From: Ruminococcaceae bacterium UBA6434
GTDB lineage: Bacteria; Bacillota; Clostridia; Oscillospirales; Acutalibacteraceae
NCBI GenBank assembly: GCA_002437245.1
Contig: DJOQ01000010.1
Span: 19,759-83,758 of the forward strand
Reading direction: 5' to 3'
Length of the DNA: 64,000 bases
Positions within the stretch are counted from its first letter, which is position 1; each line of letters starts with the position of its first letter. Made by a program: the position numbers and the translations under genes. Positions 1 to 6,636 of this stretch are shown here, piece after piece. The notes beneath the pieces were generated by a model, which ran no database searches, was not told where the DNA came from, and worked only from the letters and a program-made list of their open reading frames with translations.

Positions 1-1025
1 ACGGTTTTTACTCGCTTTTTTATGACCTTACCGAGCACACGACGCCGTACAGCACTTTTATAATAAAAGGCGGCCCCGGCACGGGAAAATCCGGACTTAT
101 GAAAAAGACTGCGAACGAAGCCTTAAAACGCGGCCTTTTCTGCGAAAAGCTTTGGTGCTCATCGGACCCAGATTCGCTTGACGGTGTATTCATTCCCGAA
201 AAGCACTGCTCGATTTGCGACGGGACCGCTCCGCACGTGGTTGAACCCGTATTTGCCGGCGCTGCGGAACAGATAGTAAATATTGCCGCGCTTTGGAACA
301 GAGAAAATCTCAAAAATAAAAGCAAGGACATTATACGCCTGACAAATGAAAACAGCTTTTGCCACAAGAGGGTTTCATCGCTTCTTTGCGCCGCAACCGC
401 TTTAAAGCAAAATATGTCGGAAATATATAAAACGGCATTAAAAAAGAGAAAGCTTCACGAGCTTACGGGTGATATTCTTTTACAATTTGAGCCTGTTCCC
501 GATAAGAAGGGAAGAATCGAAAACCGTTTTCTCTCGGGTGTTACTCCGAAAGGGATTATAACATTTACAAATACCGTAAAAAATCTCGCCGACGACATAA
601 CCGTTATACGTGACGAATCGGGAATAACCGAAAAAATGCTTACCGACATTGCCCGTTACTCGGCTTCTATCGGGTATGACGTCATTGTTTGCCGAGACGT
701 GCTCTTACCCGAAAAGACCGCGCACGTTTTAATCCCCGAAAAACGCCTTGCCTTTGTGACCTCCTGTGACGCATTCCCGATAAACATCAAGGGGGCAAAA
801 CGCCTTTCCGCAGATAAATACTGCGATAAAAATATTTTGCGCGAGTATGACAGCGAGCTGTGTTTCTATAAAGAAAGCATTAAACTGCTGCTGACGAAAT
901 GCGTTGACATACTTAAAGAGGCAAAGGATATACACGATGAGCTTGAAACCTGCTATATAGGTGAAATGGATTTCGGCGCTCTTGACAGGCTGACAGACGA
1001 TTTGATAAAAGAAATGCTCGGATAA
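1..1025 (+). CDS. P-loop ATPase of the PRK06851 type, 5' end outside window
   Basis: The reading frame is open from base 3, so the gene starts left of the window. A Walker A motif, GGPGTGKSGLMKK, lies at bases 69-107. It is followed by a stretch with CSSDPDSLDGVFIPE and DGTAPHVVEP, which I recognise from the conserved clostridial nucleotide-binding protein family PRK06851 (a predicted ATPase/nucleotide kinase of unknown substrate, about 350-370 aa). About 340 residues are visible, so only a short N-terminus is missing. The internal ATG at base 99 lies inside the P-loop and cannot be the true start. It is probably cytoplasmic and is followed at once by an intrinsic terminator, so it is the last gene of its transcript. 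The neighbouring phage cassette is on the opposite strand. Family call is fairly sure; biological role is unknown. Confidence 0.75.
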   Translation, partial: GFYSLFYDLTEHTTPYSTFIIKGGPGTGKSGLMKKTANEALKRGLFCEKLWCSSDPDSLDGVFIPEKHCSICDGTAPHVVEPVFAGAAEQIVNIAALWNRENLKNKSKDIIRLTNENSFCHKRVSSLLCAATALKQNMSEIYKTALKKRKLHELTGDILLQFEPVPDKKGRIENRFLSGVTPKGIITFTNTVKNLADDITVIRDESGITEKMLTDIARYSASIGYDVIVCRDVLLPEKTAHVLIPEKRLAFVTSCDAFPINIKGAKRLSADKYCDKNILREYDSELCFYKESIKLLLTKCVDILKEAKDIHDELETCYIGEMDFGALDRLTDDLIKEMLG

Positions 1026-1040
1026 TAACGCATAAATGCA

Positions 1041-1076
1041 GGGACTGTAAAAACCTAAGCTTTTACAGTCCCTTTT
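1041..1076 (+). terminator. Intrinsic terminator after the P-loop ATPase gene
   Basis: Perfect 12-bp inverted repeat GGGACTGTAAAA / TTTTACAGTCCC (1041-1052 and 1061-1072) with an 8-nt loop, followed by TTTT. It separates the + strand ATPase from the convergent phage cassette. Confidence 0.85.
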
Positions 1077-1081
1077 AAAAA

Positions 1082-1333
1082 TCAATTATCCTTTTTTAAC
1101 TGCTTTACCACCTGATTACCGTAAACGGCAGCTCCCGTAACAAGCACTCCCTGTATCACGGAATCCGCCGAAACACCCATCAGAGCAATGCTCCCCAAAA
1201 TACCTGCCGCCAAAAGTATAAGCGGTATAAACTTATCCGGTATTTTTTCGAGCGTCTTTAAAATCATCCCTATTATATTGAGTACCGGTATCAAAACCAG
1301 CGCGCGGTTTATTATATATGACAATACGTCCAT
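1082..1333 (-). CDS. Small phage-type holin
   Basis: An 83-aa protein with hydrophobic segments at about residues 7-25 and 33-70, short polar turns and a lysine-rich C-terminus (KQLKKDN). This is the size and layout of phage holins of the Phage_holin_5 group. Holins permeabilise the cytoplasmic membrane so that endolysin reaches the wall. It is the last gene of the five-gene cassette, 10 bp after the XhlA-like gene and downstream of a GH25 endolysin, and that order supports a lysis role. The residues themselves carry no catalytic motif, so the call rests on size, topology and neighbours. Another small membrane protein cannot be excluded. Confidence 0.7.
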   Translation of the reverse strand: MDVLSYIINRALVLIPVLNIIGMILKTLEKIPDKFIPLILLAAGILGSIALMGVSADSVIQGVLVTGAAVYGNQVVKQLKKDN

Positions 1334-1343
1334 ATTTCCCCCT

Positions 1344-1610
1344 TTAATTTATAAAACCGATAACGGCATAACCTATCGCAGTTCCGACCGCACCGATAAG
1401 CGCAAATATGAGCTTATCCCAAAATGCCGAGGGTCTGCGTTTGATTTCGCTTATGCTCTCTTTCAGCTCGCCGACGGACAAAAGCAAATTATCGAGCTTT
1501 GTATTTTCTTCCGCCTGATTTATCGCAAAGGTATTCACCTTTCCGTACAGTATTTTGACGTCGTTTTCAAGAGTTTTGATTCGGTGTTCAAAAAGCTCGT
1601 TTTCACTCAT
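1344..1610 (-). CDS. XhlA-like lysis accessory protein (coiled coil plus membrane anchor)
   Basis: An 88-aa protein. Residues about 5-60 are charged heptad-like sequence (HRIKTLENDVKILYGKV and following) predicted to form a coiled coil. A single membrane segment, about residues 66-86, ends at the C-terminus. This is the architecture of XhlA of Bacillus phage PBSX and related haemolysin-XhlA family proteins, which act with a holin and an endolysin. Here it sits between the GH25 gene and the holin gene, 9-10 bp from each. Sequence-level similarity to XhlA could not be measured, so the name is by architecture and context. Confidence 0.6.
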   Translation of the reverse strand: MSENELFEHRIKTLENDVKILYGKVNTFAINQAEENTKLDNLLLSVGELKESISEIKRRPSAFWDKLIFALIGAVGTAIGYAVIGFIN

Positions 1611-1619
1611 ACCGGTGCC

Positions 1620-2501
1620 TCACCTTATATCATCGACGTTTACAAATCCCGTGACGTTTTTTCCGACGGGCTTTTTAAGAGCCAAACTTGCGGAAGATGT
1701 GATGCGATACCTGCCGTTTATCTCGATTCCGTCGTAGATGTAATAGGTTCCGGACTTCTTTACCGACGGCGACTGCGAATAAGCCGAAGAAAATACGGGC
1801 GTATTGCAAAGCGCCACGGTCTGACGCGGTGAAAATCCGCCGCTTTTTACGGCTTCGGTATTTTTCGCGGCGTCCTTTGAAAAGCCGTTAAGTCCGTTCA
1901 CTCTCATTATATTCGGATAATCCTTAAAGGATAAGTCCATATCCGTATTTCCCGATATGCCGTCCGTTTTACCCGAGGACGTATACTGCCACATACCGTA
2001 TTTTCCGCCGTAAGACGGGGTATCCGCCCACTGTGCGAGCCAAATGTCATAGCGCTCCTTTACTCTGTCCGAGATTTTATTATTGAGCCACCACAGATTT
2101 GCATAAACCGAAACAAAATACCCGGCTTTTTCCGTTCTGCCGCAAAAAGCCTCAATAATATCGCTTATTTCTTCGCGAGACAGATTTTTCTGCGAGTTAT
2201 CCTCAATGTCGAATGCCACGGGAAATTCAAAGCTTTTTCCCGATATAAGCGAGAGAAAATACTCAGCCTCTTTTTCTGCGTCCGAAGCGTTTTTTGCATA
2301 ACTGTAATGGTATGCGCCCACAAGTATGCCGTTTTTCTTTGCCTCGCGGTAATTTCTTTCAAAAGAGGTATCGTTTTGACCTTGGCATCTGCCGAAGCCT
2401 GCGCGCAGCATGGCGAATTCAACGCCCGAAGCACGAACCTTTTCCCAATTTATATCGCCCTGCCACTTTGACACGTCTATTCCCTTATATTTAGCTTCCA
2501 T
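1620..2501 (-). CDS. GH25 lysozyme (endolysin)
   Basis: A 293-aa N-acetylmuramidase of glycoside hydrolase family 25. Residues 1-195 form the catalytic barrel: the N-terminal GIDVSKWQG places an active-site Asp at residue 9, and FDIED gives the catalytic pair D98 and E100. WQYTSSGK near residue 170 is also typical of the family. Residues about 225-293 look like an SH3-type wall-binding domain (GTYYIYDGIEINGRYRITSS). There is no signal peptide, consistent with holin-dependent release. It is the third gene of the phage-like cassette, between the tail-fibre-like gene and the XhlA-like gene. The ATG start at 2501 is preceded by GAAAGGAAA. The enzyme class is certain; a host autolysin role is less likely given the neighbours. 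Confidence 0.92.
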   Translation of the reverse strand: MEAKYKGIDVSKWQGDINWEKVRASGVEFAMLRAGFGRCQGQNDTSFERNYREAKKNGILVGAYHYSYAKNASDAEKEAEYFLSLISGKSFEFPVAFDIEDNSQKNLSREEISDIIEAFCGRTEKAGYFVSVYANLWWLNNKISDRVKERYDIWLAQWADTPSYGGKYGMWQYTSSGKTDGISGNTDMDLSFKDYPNIMRVNGLNGFSKDAAKNTEAVKSGGFSPRQTVALCNTPVFSSAYSQSPSVKKSGTYYIYDGIEINGRYRITSSASLALKKPVGKNVTGFVNVDDIR

Positions 2502-2522
2502 ATAATTTTCCTTTCGTTATTT

Positions 2523-3851
2523 TTACTTTTCTTCAAGTCGTTTTACAGCCTCGGATATATCGGCGCAATAGCATAAGTCGAATTTGCCGCTCGACTCCGA
2601 AACCGAAATTTCGGTGGTCGGGAAACCCGAATTCAGCGTCACCGGCGTAATCTTTTCCTCCGATTCGGACGCCAACGGATAATATACCGTAACAGGCGTT
2701 CCGGCGGCATACTGCGACTGAAGATATGACTTGAGCCCGTCTACGGAAAGCGTAGTCAGAAAATATATTACGTCATTGTTATAGCCGCATATTACGCCGA
2801 CATAGTTTTTACCTGCCGAAATGCGCGCTCCGAGCTCTTCGTCGCTTGTTATGTTCTCCCTGAACACCTCAAAATGCGTGCAGTAACCCGGAAGGCAGGT
2901 TCCGCGAACCATTTTTGCGCCGACGGGAGTCGGAGTATATATCCTGTTTAAAGTTACGCCGCCGCTCGCATATGATTTGGCAAGCACCGCCTGGGCGGTT
3001 CCCGTGAGAACATATTTGCCTATTTTTCTCGTGAAAATTCCGCTTATGACGTCGGCTTTGTCCGCATAGTCACCGGCCGAAAAAAGCTCGCCCCCCGTAT
3101 TTACCGTTTGCTCCGCGCCGTTTATTCCGATTTTTACGGAGGACACACCGCTTATTTTTACGTAAGAAGCAGGCTCCGCAGTACCTGCGACGGAACCCGT
3201 AACCGAAGTTTTACCGTATACCGTAAAGCCCTTAAACGGCATCGCAAGAGAGTCCGTAAGCGTCAGCGTATTTTCTCCCGAAGCTCGGCGCGTATACGGA
3301 AGACCGTATGTGCTCTTATTTATCATAGCCGCAATCTCTTCCTTGTCCTCTTTTGTCAGAACATAGTTGCTGCCGTCTTTTCCGCTGTCGCCCTTGTCGC
3401 CTTTCTCGCCCTTGAACACTCCGTTCTTTATATTTTCAAGCATTGTGTTTACCGAGAAATCGTATTCGGCGAGAAGAGCACCGTCGGCATCGGCAAGCGT
3501 ATTAAAATACAATATGACATTTTTCGGCTTCATAACCTCGGTTGTGAGACCGTTTTCGTCGATTTTAACGGCATTCAGACAACATTCTGCCGTACCGTAT
3601 TTTGTGACGGACGCAGGCACGTCAAACGACACCGAATTTTCATCTTCCTTATTAAGCGGAAGATAATCCGTGCGTAAAATTTTTCCGTTCGGCAATACAA
3701 AGTCGAGATAATATTTAAATTCGTCGGTAAAGGTGCTCTCAAGAATAAATTTCAGCGTAGTCGCGTTGTGCTCGGCGCTGTTCCCTGCCGTTATGCACTC
3801 AACGGACGGCTCGTCCTCTAAAAAAATATAGATGGAAATGATTTTCGTCAT
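2523..3851 (-). CDS. Phage baseplate/tail-fibre-like protein with collagen-like segment
   Basis: A 442-aa protein. The N-terminal 120 residues (ISIYIFLEDEPSVE...) resemble the BppU-type N-terminus of phage upper-baseplate proteins: a beta-rich fold that takes polarised data such as DFVLPNGKILRTDYLPL. A linker holds a collagen-like GEKGDKGDSGKDG repeat at about residues 146-158, followed by a beta-rich, glycine- and threonine-rich C-terminal half. This is the layout of host-recognition fibres. The gene overlaps the upstream sigma-like gene by 4 bp (ATGA), so the two are translationally coupled. No other tail gene is nearby. The phage origin is well supported by architecture; the exact subfamily is an inference. 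Confidence 0.6.
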   Translation of the reverse strand: MTKIISIYIFLEDEPSVECITAGNSAEHNATTLKFILESTFTDEFKYYLDFVLPNGKILRTDYLPLNKEDENSVSFDVPASVTKYGTAECCLNAVKIDENGLTTEVMKPKNVILYFNTLADADGALLAEYDFSVNTMLENIKNGVFKGEKGDKGDSGKDGSNYVLTKEDKEEIAAMINKSTYGLPYTRRASGENTLTLTDSLAMPFKGFTVYGKTSVTGSVAGTAEPASYVKISGVSSVKIGINGAEQTVNTGGELFSAGDYADKADVISGIFTRKIGKYVLTGTAQAVLAKSYASGGVTLNRIYTPTPVGAKMVRGTCLPGYCTHFEVFRENITSDEELGARISAGKNYVGVICGYNNDVIYFLTTLSVDGLKSYLQSQYAAGTPVTVYYPLASESEEKITPVTLNSGFPTTEISVSESSGKFDLCYCADISEAVKRLEEK

Positions 3852-4234
3852 AAATACTCCTTTATTTCGTCAAATATACTTTCCGGTGGGCATATGAGCG
3901 AGAAACGCATCATCACGGGATATTTAAGATAGGCATAGAGCTTTTTTTCGGCACTCAAAAGCACTCTGTCAACATATTTGCGCGAAGCATTGTTGAGTCG
4001 CGCGATTTCGGATTTGTTAAGTCCTTTAATATGCCGTGCAAGCAAAAAATCGCGTTCCTCCTGCGTCAGCTCGGTTTGAAGTACAAGCCCGACAAGCTTT
4101 TTAATGACGGAATTTTTGCGCGCCAAAATATACGCCGCCGCATTTTTGTCTCCGCCGTGCTCTATAACCTCAAGATTTTCCGTTAGATAGATGTACTCGT
4201 CAAGGCTTAATTCCGCAAGTATTTTTTCGTCCAT
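3848..4234 (-). CDS. Small sigma-region-4-like DNA-binding protein, first gene of the phage-like cassette
   Basis: A 128-aa protein. Residues about 55-105 match the helix-turn-helix pattern of sigma-70 region 4 (LTQEERDFLLARHIKGLNKSEIA, then SRKYVDRVLLSAEKKL). There is no region 2, so it is not a full sigma factor. Small proteins of this kind act as late regulators in phages and in bacteriocin clusters. The N-terminal 50 residues (LSLDEYIYLTENLEVIEHGG) are unrecognised. It is the first gene after the SOS-type promoter, with AAGGAGAG at 4238-4245 as ribosome binding site. It may activate other promoters in the cell or modulate its own cassette; no target site could be identified. Confidence 0.6.
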   Translation of the reverse strand: MDEKILAELSLDEYIYLTENLEVIEHGGDKNAAAYILARKNSVIKKLVGLVLQTELTQEERDFLLARHIKGLNKSEIARLNNASRKYVDRVLLSAEKKLYAYLKYPVMMRFSLICPPESIFDEIKEYL

Positions 4235-4246
4235 AACTCTCCTTTC

Positions 4247-4289
4247 GGACGACCGACGTTATCGGTAAGCCGCACCGAAACCGTCGTCC
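4247..4289 (-). other. Leader hairpin beside the ribosome binding site of the cassette
   Basis: Arms GGACGAC (4247-4253) and GTCGTCC (4283-4289) enclose a 29-nt loop that contains further short complementarities. The structure lies directly 5' of the ribosome binding site of the sigma-like gene, so it could affect translation of the first cistron. Confidence 0.45.
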
Positions 4290-4296
4290 CAAAACC

Positions 4297-4335
4297 AAAT
4301 CAACACCCGAAAAAGCAGATTTCGGGTGTTGATTT
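4297..4335 (-). other. 15-bp perfect hairpin in the 5' leader of the phage cassette
   Basis: Arms AAATCAACACCCGAA (4297-4311) and TTCGGGTGTTGATTT (4321-4335) are perfectly complementary with a 9-nt loop. It lies just downstream of the predicted transcription start and LexA box. On the - strand it is followed by GGTTTTGGG rather than a clean T-run, so termination would be weak. It could be an attenuator or an mRNA-stabilising element. Confidence 0.6.
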
Positions 4336-4338
4336 ATA

Positions 4339-4350
4339 GAACATTTGTTC
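4339..4350. promoter_or_regulatory. LexA (SOS) operator of the phage-like cassette
   Basis: GAACATTTGTTC matches the Gram-positive SOS box GAAC-N4-GTTC perfectly. It lies 13 nt downstream of the -10 box of the cassette promoter, where LexA binding would block transcription. The recA promoter in this window has the related CGAACATTTGTACG in the same relative place, which supports both assignments. Confidence 0.8.
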
Positions 4351-4363
4351 GCTTACTCATATA

Positions 4364-4392
4364 ATATTAGTCCCAAAAACAGGACTTGTCAA
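4364..4392 (-). promoter_or_regulatory. Sigma-A promoter of the phage-like cassette
   Basis: On the - strand, TTGACA (4392-4387) and TAATAT (4369-4364) are separated by exactly 17 nt. The -35 is a perfect consensus. Transcription would begin near 4357, giving a leader of about 120 nt with two hairpins. Confidence 0.8.
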
Positions 4393-4410
4393 GTGCTTAT
4401 AAAAGAAAAA

Positions 4411-4446
4411 GGAGCGCTTTAGGTTTAAAAGCCTTTAAGCGCCCCC
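4411..4446 (-). terminator. Intrinsic terminator of the transglutaminase gene
   Basis: On the - strand, GGCGCTTAAAGGC and CCTAAAGCGCTCC form an imperfect stem followed by TTTTTCTTTT. It ends the transcript of the gene at 4503-5960, just upstream of the SOS-type promoter. Confidence 0.75.
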
Positions 4447-4502
4447 GTTTTATGCGATTTTGCGGTGTCGGTTTTTACACCTTGTCTTTTCCGGTTACAG
4501 CT

Positions 4503-5960
4503 TTATGAAGCCTTACCTGCTTTTATCAAATCTATTTCCGCGGCGTCAAACAAATCCACAACTCCGTCGCCGTTTACATCGGCAGCCAAATATTCGTTTG
4601 AACCGTTTTCAAGCTTTTGCTCTTCCACCGAGTGTTTAATTACGGCGTCAAAATCGGTGCCGTCCACCTTGCCGCTCGGCACAACATCGCCGCGCATAAT
4701 TACGGTGTAACCCGCGCTTGTACCCGACGAAGTATTTTTGACCGTAAAGAGCGAGCCGGTTTTATTGCCGCCGGAAACAAAGCTGTAACCGCTCTGCATA
4801 TAAACCGCCGAATTTACGCTCACGCCGTTCGTAATGTACAAAAGCTTTGACTTTTCGTTCACCGTTGCGTCGGAGTTAATTGCCGGAACAATCGGTGAAT
4901 AGGCATTTTCCGATACGGTTGGATATGTCAGCGTAAAGCTGCCGCTGTAACGTTTTCCCGTCTCGGTATGGCTGCTACCGAAGGTCGCGGACGCATTGAA
5001 ATACTTATTTCCGCTGGCTGTTCCCACGAGGAAATAGTCATACAAAATATTGCCCTGATCGTCAAAGGTGCAGTCTACGCCGTACCACTTGCCGTCCTCC
5101 ATTTTTACGTAATTCCAAGCGTGCCCTCCGCCGTTTGAAGTGCCCACCGCTATTACGCACGGTATTTCGGCTTTGTCGCAGAGAATTTTGAATGCTTCGC
5201 TGTATCCCTCGCACACGGTTTTGTACGGAGACAAAAATACGCTTGTCGCCTCGTGCGCCGTAGGCATTTCAAAATTTTCATCATACTCGACTCGTTTGCA
5301 GATAAAATCGTGTATGAACTTCACCTTTTCATAGCGCGTTGCGCCTTTTATTTCGATGTCGGCAACAACAGCCGCCATATCATTGTAATCCTGCTTAACC
5401 TTATTCATATCGGCATAGGCGTTTGTATTTATTCTTGGTTTTACCGTAACCGAAGTGATTGTAAAAATGTAACCGCTGTCGCCGTAACGGTAAGAATAGC
5501 CGTAGCTTATGCTGTATCCGTTTATCCAGAAAATCATCGGGAAATCGTCGCAAAGTGCGGATATTCCGCCCGAAACAGCCTCTGACAGAGCAGACTTAAT
5601 TTCGCTCGGTACGCTTGTGTCGGTGCCGCTCCATGTAAGAGGCGACGGCAAGGTAACCTCAACCGAGCTTTCAAACGACTTTTCTTTAAGCGCGTTATAA
5701 ACCGCTTTCTGATTTGAATTCAGAAATGTGTAAAACGTATACGGGGTATCCGCTCCGTCCGAAAAAAACGGCAATGCTTTGTTTTCGCTCTCCCGAACCA
5801 AATCCGAAACGTCCGTTCTCGGATCGTAGCTTACAGCCCACTCTGCAGGCATATCGGCATAAAGCGTTTTTTCATTCAGCGCGCCCGATACAAGCGACAA
5901 AAACGGCACGGTCAAAACAACCGCCAAAACTACACTTAATGCTTTTTTCAATGCAATCAC
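4503..5960 (-). CDS. Secreted transglutaminase-like protein with C-terminal dockerin-like module
   Basis: A 485-aa protein. Residues 1-27 are a signal peptide (KKALSVVLAVVLTVPFLSLVSGA). Residues about 205-310 are a transglutaminase-like core with the catalytic triad C250 (YKTVCEGYSEAF), H280 (GGGHAWNYV) and D296 (WYGVDCTFDD). Residues about 430-485 look like a dockerin: a clear calcium-loop repeat (DVNGDGVVDLFDAAEIDLI) preceded by a more degenerate copy (GDVVPSGKVDGTDFDAVI). Transglutaminase-like proteins of this type act as extracellular peptidases or crosslinkers. The dockerin suggests docking to a cohesin scaffold, as in ruminococci; no cohesin gene is present here. It is a single-gene unit with its own terminator. 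The function of the middle domains is unknown. Confidence 0.82.
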   Translation of the reverse strand: MIALKKALSVVLAVVLTVPFLSLVSGALNEKTLYADMPAEWAVSYDPRTDVSDLVRESENKALPFFSDGADTPYTFYTFLNSNQKAVYNALKEKSFESSVEVTLPSPLTWSGTDTSVPSEIKSALSEAVSGGISALCDDFPMIFWINGYSISYGYSYRYGDSGYIFTITSVTVKPRINTNAYADMNKVKQDYNDMAAVVADIEIKGATRYEKVKFIHDFICKRVEYDENFEMPTAHEATSVFLSPYKTVCEGYSEAFKILCDKAEIPCVIAVGTSNGGGHAWNYVKMEDGKWYGVDCTFDDQGNILYDYFLVGTASGNKYFNASATFGSSHTETGKRYSGSFTLTYPTVSENAYSPIVPAINSDATVNEKSKLLYITNGVSVNSAVYMQSGYSFVSGGNKTGSLFTVKNTSSGTSAGYTVIMRGDVVPSGKVDGTDFDAVIKHSVEEQKLENGSNEYLAADVNGDGVVDLFDAAEIDLIKAGKAS

Positions 5961-6025
5961 CCTATTCTCGAATTGTCACTTTTATAATATATTAAAATGT
6001 CTCGGCTTGTCAACCGCATAAAAAA

Positions 6026-6054
6026 GCAGAGACCCCGAAAAACGAAGTCTCTGC
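6026..6054 (-). terminator. Intrinsic terminator after nrdR
   Basis: On the - strand, GCAGAGAC and GTCTCTGC close a hairpin and are followed by TTTTTT. It ends the nrdR transcript. Confidence 0.8.
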
Positions 6055-6090
6055 CGAAAAAACACGTATACTGTTGCCGTAAGACGGATT

Positions 6091-6546
6091 TTATCTTTTT
6101 CTGAGGAGCTGCGACAGCTCGTCCATAAAGGCATTTATATCTTTAAACTGCCTGTAAACCGAAGCGAACCTGACATACGCAACCTCGTCGATATCTTTAA
6201 GTTTCTGCATGGCAAGCTCGCCTATGTGCATAGACGAGACCTCGCGGTCGAGCGAATTTTGAAGATTTGCCTCAATATCGTCAACGGCGCGCTCCAGCGT
6301 ATCCATAGAAACCTGACGTTTTTCGCAGGCGCGCATCATACCGCCCAAAAGCTTATTTCGGTCAAACACCTCGCGCGACTTATCTTTTTTAACGACAAGT
6401 ATCGGCACGCTTTCAATAACTTCGTATGTAGTAAAGCGCTTACCGCACTTAATGCACTCGCGGCGGCGGCGTATTCTCTCGCCCTCGTCGGTGGGTCTCG
6501 AATCTATTACCTTGCTCTCTTCGTATCCGCAGTAAGGGCACTTCAC
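6091..6546 (-). CDS. nrdR: Transcriptional repressor NrdR
   Basis: A 151-aa protein, the usual NrdR length. The N-terminal zinc ribbon uses C3, C6, C31 and C34 ([19 protein letters not shown]). It is followed by an ATP-cone domain at residues about 48-138 ([20 protein letters not shown]). NrdR senses ATP/dATP and represses ribonucleotide reductase genes by binding NrdR boxes. The start is GTG at 6546. It follows the polysaccharide operon by 90 bp but has its own promoter in that gap. No reductase gene is in the window. Identification is certain. Confidence 0.95.
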   Translation of the reverse strand: MKCPYCGYEESKVIDSRPTDEGERIRRRRECIKCGKRFTTYEVIESVPILVVKKDKSREVFDRNKLLGGMMRACEKRQVSMDTLERAVDDIEANLQNSLDREVSSMHIGELAMQKLKDIDEVAYVRFASVYRQFKDINAFMDELSQLLRKR

Positions 6547-6584
6547 GGCAAATCACATCCAATAGTTATTTTTAATCTATGAAT

Positions 6585-6613
6585 ATTATATCAAACAAAA
6601 TTTACAATGTAAA
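6585..6613 (-). promoter_or_regulatory. Promoter of nrdR overlapping a 13-bp palindrome
   Basis: On the - strand, TTTACA (6613-6608) and TATAAT (6590-6585) are 17 nt apart. The -35 lies within the perfect palindrome TTTACATTGTAAA (6601-6613), which could be an operator. The palindrome does not resemble the NrdR box. Confidence 0.65.
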
Positions 6614-6636
6614 GCGTATTTTGACTCGGCGGTTTA

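Noticed and set aside
1188..1832. 214-residue + frame opposite the holin and endolysin genes
   Set aside because: It is the antisense shadow of three well-supported phage genes and has no ribosome binding site or family features.
1082..4234. Complete prophage or tailocin
   Set aside because: No sheath, tube, tape-measure, capsid, terminase, integrase or att-site repeats are visible; only a fibre-like protein and lysis genes.
4297..4335. Hairpin as terminator of an upstream gene
   Set aside because: It lies downstream of the SOS promoter in the cassette leader and is not followed by a proper T-run on the - strand.
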